The translations under genes were made by a program, and so were the position numbers. A stretch of DNA of 64,000 bases from Adineta vaga. Lineage: Eukaryota; Rotifera. The stretch is from positions 11,532,001 to 11,596,000 of the forward strand of contig CP075497.1 in the NCBI GenBank assembly GCA_021613535.1, read 5' to 3'. Below are positions 26,368-38,015 of this stretch, in pieces (position 1 is the first letter of the stretch; every line of letters begins with the position of its first letter). The notes under the pieces were generated by a model, which was given only the letters and a program-made list of their open reading frames with translations, did not search any database and was not told where the DNA came from.

Positions 26368-26788
26368 ATTTGTTGTTGAAGAATCAATGACTAAGCAGAA
26401 TCTAAAACTAAATAAAAAAAAGAAGAAGAGTTATCTTTTCTTTGCTGTTTATAAGGTGAAAATGACGAGAAAAAAGACTGGTAACAAAATAAATGAAAAG
26501 ATAAGATAATGAAAATGATTCAAACTTTTGTTGACTTTTGTTTTTTTTCAGCTCGTTTTTAATTAAGTTAATCGATTCATTCGTTTTTTTTGTTCATTTA
26601 CAAGGAAAATGTTCTAAATGAATCATTTCAATGTGAAAAAAAAAAGAATCGAAGCGCTACCATCAACGTTAATCAATTCGAAAAGAAATTTCGTTTTAAT
26701 GAAAAAAAGAGATTTGTTAGTTGAAAAGATTTCAAAAAAGATTCTTTGTCTTTAGTCCTTTGTTAAGTATTTTTTAAGAGATGATCGT

Positions 26789-26808
26789 ATTGGTTGAAAC
26801 TAACCAAT
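26789..26808. promoter_or_regulatory. Inverted CCAAT-box pair in the SMIM30/CHMP3 divergent promoter
   Basis: ATTGG at 26789-26793 and CCAAT at 26804-26808, 10 bp apart, about 80 bp upstream of the CHMP3 ATG and 420 bp upstream of the SMIM30-like ATG. The right arm, CCAATAGAAACA, is the same 12 bases as at 13536. Confidence 0.45.
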
Positions 26809-26886
26809 AGAAACAGCAAATCAACCACTTGAGAAATCTCGTTATATACTATTTATTTCCTTTTCTTTTGTCTCTATTTATTCATC

Positions 26887-27822
26887 ATGAATCTTTTTGA
26901 TAAACGAAGTCCATTCGAAAAAGCGAAAGAACAAGTAAATTGATGACATTCTTCAAAATAGATAAAAGAATTCTTCGATATTTTAGACTCGTTCGATAAG
27001 TAGTCAAATTCGTCATGAAAAACGTCAACTTGATCGAGAAATAAATCGTAAGAATTTCGTTGATTGAATCATAAATCGAAACAATATCTTCTCTTTCAAA
27101 AGGTTCTGATCGAGAAATTCAACGTCTTTCCATTGATATTCGGAAACATGCAGCTACAAATAATAAAGATGCAATCCGTACATTAGCAAAAACAATTGTC
27201 AAGTAAATATTGTTGTTTCTCAAGTGACATGACAAGATTTTGTTGTTTTCTTCGTTTTTTCAAGAATAAAACATGATAAAAGTCGTTTATATACAGCAAA
27301 AGCAAATCTTGATACGATTGATAATGCAGTAAAGAATCAATTAGGTAAAGAAAGGATTTTGTCAATGAAGAAGATAAGAATACGTGTGTTTTTCATATAG
27401 CAAATATTAAAATTACGGGAATTATGCAGAAAAGTAATGAAGTTGCACGTTCAATGGCACAATTAATGAAAGTTGGACAATTTCAATCAGTTGCTGGACA
27501 ATTTTCGAAAGAATTAATCAAAGTATGTTAATAAGATAGTTATATTCTTAAAATTCGATGTATTATCTAGATGGGTATTATGGGTGAAATGATGAATGAA
27601 GCTGTTGATGCTGCTATGGATAATAATGAACTTGAAGAAGAAACAGATGAAGAAATTGCGAAAGTTTTAGATGAAGTTCTTGCTGGTAAAGTTGGTCAAT
27701 TGCCAAGTGTTGCTGTTGGTGGAACAACTGTTCGAGAAGCAGCAGGTGCTGCTGCAGCAGCAGTAGATGAGGATAGTGAAGAAGATGAAATGGAACGACG
27801 TTTACAAGCATTACGAAGCTAG
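26887..27822 (+). CDS. CHMP3: CHMP3/Vps24, ESCRT-III subunit
   Basis: ESCRT-III filament subunit for endosomal sorting and membrane scission. ATG 26887 (MNLFDKRSPFEKAKEQ), seven exons with short introns, about 220 residues, which is the family length. The charged N-terminal helical region (RHEKRQLDREINRSDREIQ) is followed by IKITGIMQKSNEVARSMAQL, KMGIMGEMMNEAVDAAMDN and an acidic linker. The C-terminal MIM1-type helix is MERRLQALRS, almost the end of human CHMP3 (MQSRLATLRS). That ending and the GIMQKSNEV block favour CHMP3 over CHMP2. Confidence 0.9.
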
Positions 27823-28019
27823 ATTTATTGTATATAGAAAACATTATGAAGAAGAATCTTTTTTTTCTTTTCTCTCGTTTATTCATATATCTCTTTTAAG
27901 CAAATCTGATCTGAATTTTTCGATTCTAATGTCATATATCGACACAAAAATAAATTTATTCTTTCCAATAACTTTCGTCATATGTTTTTTGGAAAATGAA
28001 AAGAATTGTTTTCCTACGA

Positions 28020-29589
28020 TTAAGATCTTGCATGATCTGTATATGGTAACTGATATTCTTCAGATTCCGTTTCGTCCTCACTTGATGATATATTAGATAT
28101 TTTCTGTTCACCAAATACACTAACAAATGAATGTCCATCATCATGATCAAAATCAATATTATTATTCGTTTTCATTTGGATTCGATTTTGATATTGTTTA
28201 ACACGTTTACTCATTCGTTTGATTTGAACGTGATGATCAACAACAATAATTCGTCTTAATTTAATCGATACATTTTGTGAGAATTGTCGAAAAGCGCTCA
28301 CCATTGCACGAACTGTCATTTCATTAGCTGGACGTCTTTCCGTTGGAGATTTCACTACAAGAAAAGATTATTCTATGAAATGACAATGAATCGAAAATAT
28401 GTAAGATAGATTTACCGCTTGGTTCAAGAACAGGCATAGCAAGACTTGTTATTCCACTTTGATCAATAGTTTGTAGAGTACGATAGATAATTTGTTCATA
28501 AGTTGGTTGATAAGAATTGATATGGAAGTTGTCTTTTGTTAGTTCATTATTGATTAAACGTGGAACAACAAAGATGATTAAAACTTTTGCAGGAATTTGA
28601 AATTCACGATTGGGATAAACAATAATCTATTTCGAAATTTTCTCTATAAGAAAAGAGAAAACTTCAAACTTACTTTTCCTTCGAACACACGTGTATCTCG
28701 TGTTGCTAAATCATGTAAATAATTGGAAAGATTAGTTTTACCCAATGATTGAATTTGTTGATCAATTGCTGTATGAATTTTATAACGATTATTTATTGGA
28801 ATTCTTCGAAATGAAAAGGAGATAAAAGTATTCGAAAAGAAAAATCATTTCATTTCTTACAAAATACTGTCGACATTTTGTTCCATTAATTTCCCATTCA
28901 TGACTTTAACAGTTAAATTTCCACTATGTAAATCATAAGATTCCGAAGTATTTGTTTGATTTGGTTTGGAAAGTTTATAATGAAGATATGAATGTATAGC
29001 GTTTAATAGAAAGATATGACCTTCTAATAGAATTGAACTATCGGAAGTTATTTGACTTTTTCCACCTAGAAAATCAGATGTAGACATGAATAAAAGGCAA
29101 AAAAGGAACTTGTCAAACCGGATGCATGTAGAAATGGTAGACAATGTTGAAGAAATGAGTTCATTTGATTGAATTGTTTCATATGTGAATCAATAAAACA
29201 TCTCGTTTGTTGAAACAAATACGAAGATAGATGTGATAAATGAATCGTTGATCCATCGGAAAGTGTATGACGCATATTTAAAATCTTTTCTTCGGCTATT
29301 GAGAACAGAAAAAAAGAAGAAGAAGAAGAAACATATCAATGATCAATTGATAGAAAGAGATTTTCAATTTACTTCGTTTTGATTTACATAATAAAAGTCC
29401 CGACTGAATCTGTGTTGGATAGAGTACATTAACATTTGATGTTAAATTTAAAAAATATTCTTTTATAATAATTGAATGAAGATTTTGAGAATCAATTGAA
29501 GAAGATTTTATATAGAATGTTAATAAAACTGGCGTGTCCATATTTTGTTTATTTAACATACTTATCGAAACAAATATGTTTATATTCAT
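28020..29589 (-). CDS. Degenerate macro-domain-like protein
   Basis: ATG at 29589 (MNINIFVSISMLNKQNM), five exons or more, TAA at 28020-28022, about 450 residues. The N-terminal part has no family I recognise. From about 28915 the order LTVKVMNGKLMEQNVDSILI, IPINNRYKIHTAIDQQI, KVLIIFVVPRL, SGITSLAMPVLEPS and MTVRAMVSAFRQF, then LRRIIVVD, resembles the strand and helix order of a macro domain (V..G.I....VD.IVN..N...., S.AFP..G.G, ....I..V). The NAAN-type Asn motif and the glycine-rich ADP-ribose loop are not preserved. The tail is acidic. The assignment is by pattern only, with moderate confidence. Confidence 0.6.
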
Positions 29590-29809
29590 GACAAATTATA
29601 CATTATTTACGCTTCAATGAATTGCTTTGAGGCATTCGATCGTCTCAAGGTAATTATAGTCATGAGAAGTAGAAAGATTTTCAACTCATGCCGTTTGTTT
29701 GTACTTAGAAAAGTTCTTTGAGATTTTTATATTTATTATGATGTATGTCAAATCTAAAGGATGGATTTTCATGGAGGAAAAAAAAGAAAGAAAGGAGTAT
29801 TTGTTGTAT

Positions 29810-30313
29810 TTAAAGGTATAAAATCATCTGATATGCATCAGGTTCATGAGATTGAACAAATGAAGGCATATCATGAGGATGAAAGAAAAAATCTTTGAAT
29901 AAATATTGTTTTCGAAAACCAACTTTTTCATAGAGACCAATTGCTTTTTGATTATTAATTTGTGTATGTAAAATAACAGCAAAATACCGTTCTTTTTCTC
30001 CCCATTCTTTAATTGATTTTAATAAATGTGTACCAATCCCTTGACCTTGACTAGATTCTGCAACACCAAATAGTTTTATATAAAGAACATTTTTATGTTT
30101 ATGACTTTGTACAAGTGCACAAGCAATATGTCGATTGATTTTCTTATCAAAAATACACCAAATATGATCAACACTGGTAATGATGGAACGTAATCTTTGC
30201 ATTCCATAGTAATCACCAAACAAAGGTCCAAGGACGGATTCGACATCCTCGAATGAAAATTTGGAATTATGTCGAACAGAAATGGGTGAAAATTGTTGAT
30301 AAACAAACTTCAT
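29810..30313 (-). CDS. GNAT-family N-acetyltransferase
   Basis: Single-exon ORF of 167 residues from ATG 30313 (MKFVYQQFSPISVRH) to TAA 29810-29812. It holds the GNAT acetyl-CoA loop ESSQGQGIGTHLLKSIKEWG (Q-x-x-G-x-G) after strand NVLYIKLFGVA, and the later HTQINNQKAIGLYEKVGFRK, typical of motif B. The substrate is unknown. The frame runs open upstream to 30421 but without an ATG, and the Met at 30313 gives the expected GNAT length. It sits 3' of the KChIP-like gene and 5' of the macro-like gene, all on the minus strand. Confidence 0.85.
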   Translation of the reverse strand: MKFVYQQFSPISVRHNSKFSFEDVESVLGPLFGDYYGMQRLRSIITSVDHIWCIFDKKINRHIACALVQSHKHKNVLYIKLFGVAESSQGQGIGTHLLKSIKEWGEKERYFAVILHTQINNQKAIGLYEKVGFRKQYLFKDFFFHPHDMPSFVQSHEPDAYQMILYL

Positions 30314-30592
30314 TTGTATTTTTTTTTCTTCGTTAATAAGAAAAATAAATCGACAACTGATTCCACGGATCGTAAAAAAAGCGACGAAAAGAAAAATAGA
30401 TACACATAAATATATCACCACACCTAGGCAATACGAAAATATTCTTTTATATGATTCATTTAATTAACGTTATTAGTCATTCGTTTTCGAATAACGAATT
30501 CACTTTTTCATTTCCGTAGATACAACATCAATATAAATGAGTTTTAAAGGAAAAGATTAAGAAGATTTTTCAATACAATGTAAAAGAAGAAA

Positions 30593-30613
30593 AAGAAGAA
30601 GAAGAAGAAGAAG
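30593..30613. repeat. (GAA)n microsatellite
   Basis: Seven GAA units just 3' of the KChIP-like stop codon. Confidence 0.8.
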
Positions 30614-30658
30614 CACATTTCGATGACGGAATGAATATTGAGTAAGGATCAATGTTCA

Positions 30659-33600
30659 TCACACTGTCGTTCGCAAGCCATCAATCGATTGAATCATCGT
30701 TGGATCCTAAGAAGAAGAAGAAGAAAAAAAAACAAGAAAATATAATTTGAAAATTATTTTCGTTGATGATTTTACGTTCAAACAAAATGACATGAAATCT
30801 TGCATGGTTATATAACCTTGATGTAATTTGTCAAATCGTTGAAAGACAAAAGCTGTATGTTCTCGAATGATATCAAGATCATATCGAGGACTTGATACAT
30901 TTCCAAGTAAAGAATAAACAGCACAAATAATAGCAAAAAAATCCTATGTATTTTCAACAAAAATAGGTAATTAAGTTTAGTTTATTGAAGAAAGAACTAA
31001 CTTCTTGTGTTAATTTTCCGGCTTTTTTTGTATCATATAGAGTAAATATCCATCGAAGTCGATCTTCAACTGATCCACGACATAACGTTGATAAACAAAG
31101 GAGAAAATCTTCAAATGTTACATAACCTGATGAACGTAAATCAAACGTAGCAAAAACGAGATGAGCATAAGATGAGGTATCAGCAAATGGGAAAAATTGT
31201 CCATATATATGTTTAAATGTTTCTTCGTTAACAATACCTAAAGAAAAGAGAATTTATCAAATAAGAGAAAAAGATTGAAAGAAGAAAAATTTATACCGGA
31301 CGGACATTCTTGTTTGAAACCTTGATAAATAAGTTGAATTTCTTTCTTACTAAATTTTGTTCGACTTGCTAATTCATCAAGACTACGTGGTTTATAACGT
31401 TTTAATGTTTCCAAACCATCATCATCAAAATCAGTGTCTAAATAAAGAAAATATTCGTTCATATTTATGAAGTTTTTCAAAACAAAACCATGACTTTTCT
31501 CTCATATCTTACGTTTTATCTTAGCCATTTTCTCTTCTGCATAATATTTGATGAAAAATGTCTTTTTTTTCCTCATCAAACTATCACACTAACTTGATGC
31601 ATTCATTTATATTTATAATCATCATCTGTTCAATGTTGAATCTAACTTACTTCTATGTGTCATTTCTGGCAAAATAAAATAGTATGAATTCTATAATTCC
31701 ACTTCAATACTTCTTTTATCATTAAACTCATTATCATGTCATACACACGATAAGAGTCACAAAAAAAAACCTATGATCCCATCCTTCCTGTTCTGTCATG
31801 ATACGAAGTTTATTTTCTAGATAATGACATTCTGATTTTCTTTTCCCTTCTTTTTCCTCTAATATAAACAAGACAAAAAATTAGCTTAATCAATTTCTTT
31901 TGATAATAAATACTTCGGCAATATTTACATAGAAACAATATGTATCTGTATCATTTCTCTTTTCGATATTCGAATAATAAACATATCTGCTATTTGCAAA
32001 TGGTGTCAAATCAACTACTGTGCACTTAAAAGAATGTCTTATGATTTATTATGATAATAAATGCATCGTACACTATTTAACTAGTACATCTTATCTAATT
32101 TTAATGAGGTTTTTCTTTTCTCATAAACATGAGAGAAAAAAAGATTCAGTCACACTCAATGTTATTGGTTTGTTCAATGACACGTACGACTCATGAAAAT
32201 CTCTGAGGAATCTATGTTTGAAATAAAGTGTTTAGAAAACAAATGAAGTAACTTACAGCAGACGGACGAAGAATATTCGTCCATCGTCGATCATCCATAT
32301 GACTCTTACAAAAGTAGATAATAAAGGAACATTATAGAGTAGATTTGTGTAAATATGTATATCTATATATGAATGTGTGAAGATATATTTATATAATAAG
32401 TAATACCTAATCGACTTCTTCCCTTCGAGATCAAAATAATGATTGTGCTATTTTTTCCTTTGTTTTTCTTTGCTCTGTTCTTTTTTTTTCTTAGTTTTTT
32501 TTCTGTATCTCAAAGAATCGCCTTTTCCAGATAGGAAACCATGTTATACTCGAGGATAATCAATTATTCATAGCACATTGTACGAAAATAAAGAGAGAAA
32601 AAGGGAGAAGAAGAAGATTTCAGACGAATACGGGTGGTCTGGGTGTTGATGATAGTTAAGGAAAGGCGAGAATAGAATGTCGAGTTGTTGTCGCCGTCTA
32701 TGAAAAAACCGTTTGTCTTTCTCGACACAGAGAAGAGATGAAAAAAAATGACATTTTGAGTGTCTTTTTTGCCTCAAACAAAAAACCGTCGTCTTTCTCT
32801 CTCTCTCTCTCGCTCTCCTTTTCTCGATTCTAATATGCGATGTTACATAAAGAAAAAAATAAAAAAAAAACTCAGAAAGAAAAGAAAAATCGAGAACTGA
32901 AGAAATGTTCAACTTCAAAAAAAACAAGTCCAATGATAATAAATATAGAATGTAGTCGAACGAGTATGAGTGTTCAATAAAAATAATGATGACAGGAAGA
33001 GACGAACGACGTGTCAATGTATCGAATAGAGTCAAGGATCTTTTCTTCTTCTTCTTCTTCTTCTTCTTCTTCTTGCAAATCTTTTGTTATCTTCCAGATG
33101 AATGAAAAGAAGATCAAATAGTAAATAGATTTCTTCGTTTTTTTGTCGCTTGCAAAAATTCTTCTCGCTCTTTCGACATTGTTTATGGATGAGCATAGAC
33201 TTTTTTTTATTCACTCGACTGTCTTTTTTTCTTCTTCGCTCGGAACTATAAAAAGATTACTATTTGACAAGAATGTATTAGATAAATTAACAAGCAAAAG
33301 AAACGCACAAAATGTGTGATAGATCTATGTTAGTTAGAAGGTATCGGAGTTATCCTCGACAGTGGCGGGGGAAGAGATATCCTTACACCCTACTCGATCA
33401 AATGTCAATAGAAAATGATTGTCGACATTATTAACATTATCATATTGTTGATAATGATAAATTCGATTGATGAGAGATTCTTTGATATGATGACAGAATG
33501 GTTTTTTTCCAAAAGACAGACAATATAATTGATCGATAGACAATGTGTTAATTGAGAAGTCAAGAGGGATCAATTTTCCGATAGGAACAAGAATCTACCC

Positions 33601-36358
33601 ATTTTAATCTTGAGAATATGAAGAACAAATAAATAAAACTTACTATATGGTATACTTGATAATGACATTTTACTCAAAAAGAAAAATTGAATTTATTGAG
33701 AAAAAGAAAAGTAATGAATGAATTGATGTTGATTGTCAATGCTTATTTCTGTGTAGCATCGAATAATTTATTAATATTTCTTTTTTTTACAAACACGCAA
33801 ACATACATTAGTAAAATATCGTCATTTCTGGAAAGATAAAGACACGAACATTCAACTACTTCCGTTATATTCTTTTATTTGATATAGACAATGCGATTAA
33901 GACACCTTACTAATTCAATATGATCAAAAGCGACTTGTATAGATCTTCTCATTCTCGATTGGTTTGTTCTTGTTTTCTTATTACAAAGAAATATGATTTC
34001 ATCTGAGTTAATAAATTATTCATCTAAAGTAACATTTCATTTCTTTCTTTTTTTCTCTTCATATATGCGAGTATTATCAAATAAGAAGAGAAAAGAACAC
34101 ATACAATTTAGACAGATTTGACGTCGAAGAAAGTCTTCGTAAATACCGGAAAAATTCCTAATCAAATCGAGAAAAGTTCTATATGTATCATCGAATTTAA
34201 TATCTAATCTATCCTAAGGAAAGCATATTTAACAAATCTTTTCGATTGGCAACAAGATTGAATGTCTTATTTAATATCGATAAGTTTCCTGAACACTTCA
34301 TCTAACGAGAGCGAGAGAGGGAGAAAACGTCTTTCCAGATCGTAGGAGCGTGTGGAAACATCATTATCTTTCTTTTTTTTCTTATTATATTAATTTAATT
34401 TGTTACTCTACACATAGTGGTATTCCAAAATTCACTTACTTCCTCCAAATCGTGCACTGATAACCATGGCAACACCCATCGTTTATTGCAAAGACAAAAG
34501 ACTTAGTAATTTTAGAATTTGTAATCTTTGTTGTAATGATTGGATTTCGGAAGATAGATGTAGAATATCAGCATCATAAACATGCCACCGCATGTTATTT
34601 AGACAAATATGTAATAGGAAAACAAGTTTGACATCTTAAATATCTCAATAGAAGATTAAAGAATAGGAAATCGAACGGTACCGAAAGAGATGTAGTTTCA
34701 AAAGAAAGAACGGCTTTTCTCATCATTGTCAACATATAATAATGAAACTCTTCTTTTTTTTTTGCTTCGTCTTAGACTTGTAACTCGACCTCTGATCAAT
34801 ACTCTGTATAGTTATTAACATTATTCAACATCAAATATCTTCTATCAAATAGATGGAATTCTCTCCTGCTCTCTCTCTCTCTCTTTCTGCTCTTGTCGCA
34901 TTAGATTATTCTCATCTCATTTTTTAAATGCCAATAATATGAAAAATGGAGAGAAATTATCTCAGTATAATTTATGAAATATGGGATATAATACAGACAT
35001 ATTTATGTATATATATCATCTCTTAAAGGACGATAGACGACATATTTTCGATATAGATCATTCTAGGAGAGACGTCAAACTTGTGTTTTGAATAAAAACT
35101 CTCGGATATCAAGATCAATATGAATTCTTCGGTAAGAAGGAGAGAAAATAACTATCGGCTAGATATTTCCTATCAATAAGAAAACGACAATAACGAAAGA
35201 AAGTGAAAGAAATATTTTGTCAAGGTGGAGAAAGCGAAGAAGAGAATAAGGAGAAAGTAGATTGAATTTTTTTCTCGCTGCCGTGTTTCGTTTCTGTTTA
35301 ATTTGGATTCTAATCAGACAGATTTCTCACAACTAACAAAACATTGACGAAAGAAAAAGAAGGTCAATTATATCGATTGATGAAGCACAATTCCTCTTAC
35401 AATAGTTCATCTATTCTTTATTTCATCAATATATATAAATATATATGTGTATGTTATATCGTGTTCGAGGATCTTGTTTTGTTTTTACAATATATTTTTG
35501 CACGAACGATAAGTAGAGACAAGAATATAATGTTTTTTTCTCAAGTTAATCTTCGAATATTGCATGCACATCTCTATACAATCTATGACAATATCTCTTG
35601 AGAATATAGAGACAAATTGTATACCTGTCATGTTACGATTATTACAAAAAGTCATTTCAATAGATTTCTTTTTCGAAATAGAAAACATTTCTATCAACAA
35701 TAAACTAGTATCTTTTTCAGTCGATTTGTTGATAAGTTCTGAATTATTTTAACAACTGTTACCGTTTACTGATGATTAACAAACAAGATCTGATTTAACA
35801 GCTGTTCATCATTTTCATCTGGACATCTGTCAATCTATTTATGCAAAAAACCGACTAGCTAGGATATTTTTCAATCAGATCATTCGTGATTTTTGTTGTT
35901 GCTTCTATCATTCAAAAAACAATCGTGTATTTCTATTTAAAATTTCTATTAACAATCATTGACGGAACTATCTAGATAATAATTATCATTCAAATCGGAT
36001 GTTCGCTTCCAAACGATGGCATTCATAAGCAAGACAAGTAACTATTGTTGCAGAATTAATACATCAGATTTTTTCTTTCTTTCAAACAAAAATATCGAAT
36101 AACTATTCTTTTAAAAACTTCATCGTTCTCATTTTTCTCTTTCTAATCTTTGTGTCTTAGATTATTTTAAATTATTACATGGCTCAGATATCGGATACTC
36201 AATGAACTTTACCAAATTTATTTTTTGGTTAATTAGACGTCTATATAAATGTTCATATGCTTACCTTTAAGACCTTTACGCACAAATTTGCGTGTTCTAG
36301 AAATGAATGATGAAGCAAATTTTGTTCGAAGTGTTGATTGTCGTGCAAAGTGGCTCAT
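30659..36358 (-). CDS. KChIP-like neuronal calcium-sensor relative with alternative first exons
   Basis: Core exons are 31297-31437, 31002-31237, 30776-30943 and 30659-30706 (TGA at 30659-30661). Blocks match Kv channel-interacting proteins: RTKFSKKEIQLIYQGFKQEC then PSG, IVNEETFKHIYGQFFP, TSSYAHLVFATFD, GYVTFEDFLLCLSTL, SVEDRLRWIFTLYD, and an ending like MIQSIDGLRTTV. The first core exon needs a phase-1 donor. Five ATG exons upstream supply one with GTAAG: 31513-31528 (MAKIK), 31651-31663 (MTHR), 33644-33668 (MSLSSIPY), 34440-34467 (MVISARFGG) and 36265-36358 (MSHFARQSTLRTK..., basic). All EF-hand loops lack normal ligands at positions 3 and 5. The core is firm; the choice of first exons is inferred. 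Confidence 0.85.
33043..33074. repeat. (CTT)n microsatellite
   Basis: About ten CTT units in the 5' intron region of the KChIP-like gene; on the minus strand a purine GAA tract. Confidence 0.8.
33334..33594 (-). CDS. Candidate terminal exon of an unrecognised gene
   Basis: Inside the 5' part of the KChIP-like locus, a locally GC-richer open frame follows a GTAG acceptor (reads ILVPIGKLIPLDFSINTLSI) and ends SSPATVEDNSDTF with TAA at 33334-33336. It contains FGKKPFCHHIKESLINRIY. It cannot join the 33644-33668 exon in frame. No family is recognised; it may be a nested gene or a relic. Confidence 0.25.
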   Translation of the reverse strand: MLVPIGKLIPLDFSINTLSIDQLYCLSFGKKPFCHHIKESLINRIYHYQQYDNVNNVDNHFLLTFDRVGCKDISSPATVEDNSDTF

Positions 36359-36655
36359 GATGAATTTTCTTCTATTTTGTCAGACTGTTACAAAAGAAAA
36401 GAGAACTAAATATATACATACACATATATTCAAATAATAATTACTGATAAAGATAAAGAACTCTATAGTTACGCTTATAATTGTGCCCCTGATCGACGGA
36501 AATGATTACATTGTATACTGAGTGTATGTGTTTTGACTTAATCGTTGTGTCGTGAATGTTTGCTTTAACACACAATGTTTGAAGTCGTATGTGCGTACGC
36601 GCGATAAGCAACGTAATGAAGAGTGATTTGAAAAACCGACAGTAAGACGAGAAGA

Positions 36656-36676
36656 CAGAGAGAGAGAGAGAGAGAA
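36656..36676. repeat. (AG)n microsatellite
   Basis: About ten AG units upstream of the longest KChIP-like first exon. Confidence 0.75.
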
Positions 36677-36823
36677 GCAAAAGAAACGGAATACAAAACC
36701 GAAGCGAACAATAACGAGAAGCATAGAGCAAAAATTGTGTTTCTCCTATTTTCTTTTCATTATAGAATGCAACCTTCTTCAATGAGATAAAGTAGAGTAA
36801 GAAAAAGATGAAAAGAAAGATAG

Positions 36824-37048
36824 TTATGCAGAAAATTGATCATAATGTTCTTTTTCATCAGTAACATCCTCGTGCATGTATTCACTATCGAGCAATTGTT
36901 CCTCGACTCGTTTCTATACAGCCGATCGATGAAAAGGCAGACGAACGAGTGATTTATCTAAGACACACTCATGGCCGACTTCGTTATCTTGCAATTGAAC
37001 ACAACTCAGAGTTGTTAAACGAGAAAAAAATATATAGTTCAAAAACAT
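36824..37048 (-). CDS. Unexplained reading frame with one internal TAG
   Basis: From ATG 37048 one frame runs 44 codons (including VQLQDNEVGHECVLDKSLVR), hits TAG at 36914-36916, and continues open for 29 more codons (KRVEEQLLDSEYMHEDVTDE...) to TAA 36824-36826. Both halves look coding (charged, GC-richer than the flanks). Possibilities are a pseudogene, stop readthrough, or an exon boundary hidden at GTATAG just before the second half. Confidence 0.3.
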
Positions 37049-38015
37049 AACTATTCGAGAAAACAAACCGAATCATTTATTCAATGTATAATCAAAACAA
37101 TTCAAATGAACAAACATCAAGTAAATTACTATATGGTATTTTCAATAAGCATATATATATCATTCGAAATATTCCTATGCGTAGGAAACATTTATTACAG
37201 ATAAATAAGTATAAATCTTTTAATCTTTTCATATCGATAAGTAATCTCTCAGCAATGTGCAACGCAGTTAATAGAATGAATAAGTCGATTTTAAAGACAT
37301 TATCATGATAAAAATCAATTTCATCTCGATTTTCTTATGACGAGTATTAAACTCATTTTCTTGATTGCAGATCTCGATCATATTTTTTCAATTGATACTA
37401 TCGACTACTCGTTCATAAGCAACATGTCAAGAAATCCATTGCCAATGATAAAAAAGATAGATTATCATTCTTTTGAAGACACACTTCTTTTTAATGTTTG
37501 TTAAATCATGACATTGATTCTATTCATCGATGGTATGTGATCTTTTATCTGTTCAGAAAAAACTTTAACTATTCGCATTGTAGAAATCTCGAAAATAACA
37601 CTTGTCTAAATCAATATTATCTTAGGTATAGTGCTGTGAAAAAGTACCACTTCGACTTTAACTAGAAAATCTAATTGAAGTGCAAACATCATCCAATATA
37701 GAAGAAAACAAACAAAAATATTTCTATTTTCTTGTCTTAAAATACAAAGAATTCTTATTTAATTATCAAAATACGTTTAGAATGGCAGTGCATTTTGTTT
37801 AAACGTGATGTATTTCTTCAAATGTAAATGATAGTAAATTAACACGTGTAAAGAAGAATAATTATCACATTTTTTTTATTATTTTCTAAAATAATACTTC
37901 ATTGAAAATAATGATTACAACTGACTAGTGAGAATAAAATGTAAAGCAATACAGCTGTTTTGAGAAAAATACTCAGAGAAAAATCAGAATAAAAGTCATT
38001 CTTCTAACAATATCT

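Noticed and set aside
31790-31866. A minus-strand frame reading ENKLRIMTEQEGWDH that looked like another KChIP-like 5' exon.
   Set aside because: Its donor phase (2) does not match the phase-1 entry of the shared exon and no bridging exon was found.
32568-33035. A 155-codon minus-strand ORF in the KChIP-like 5' region.
   Set aside because: Composed of low-complexity Phe/Ser/Arg runs translated from pyrimidine and AG tracts.
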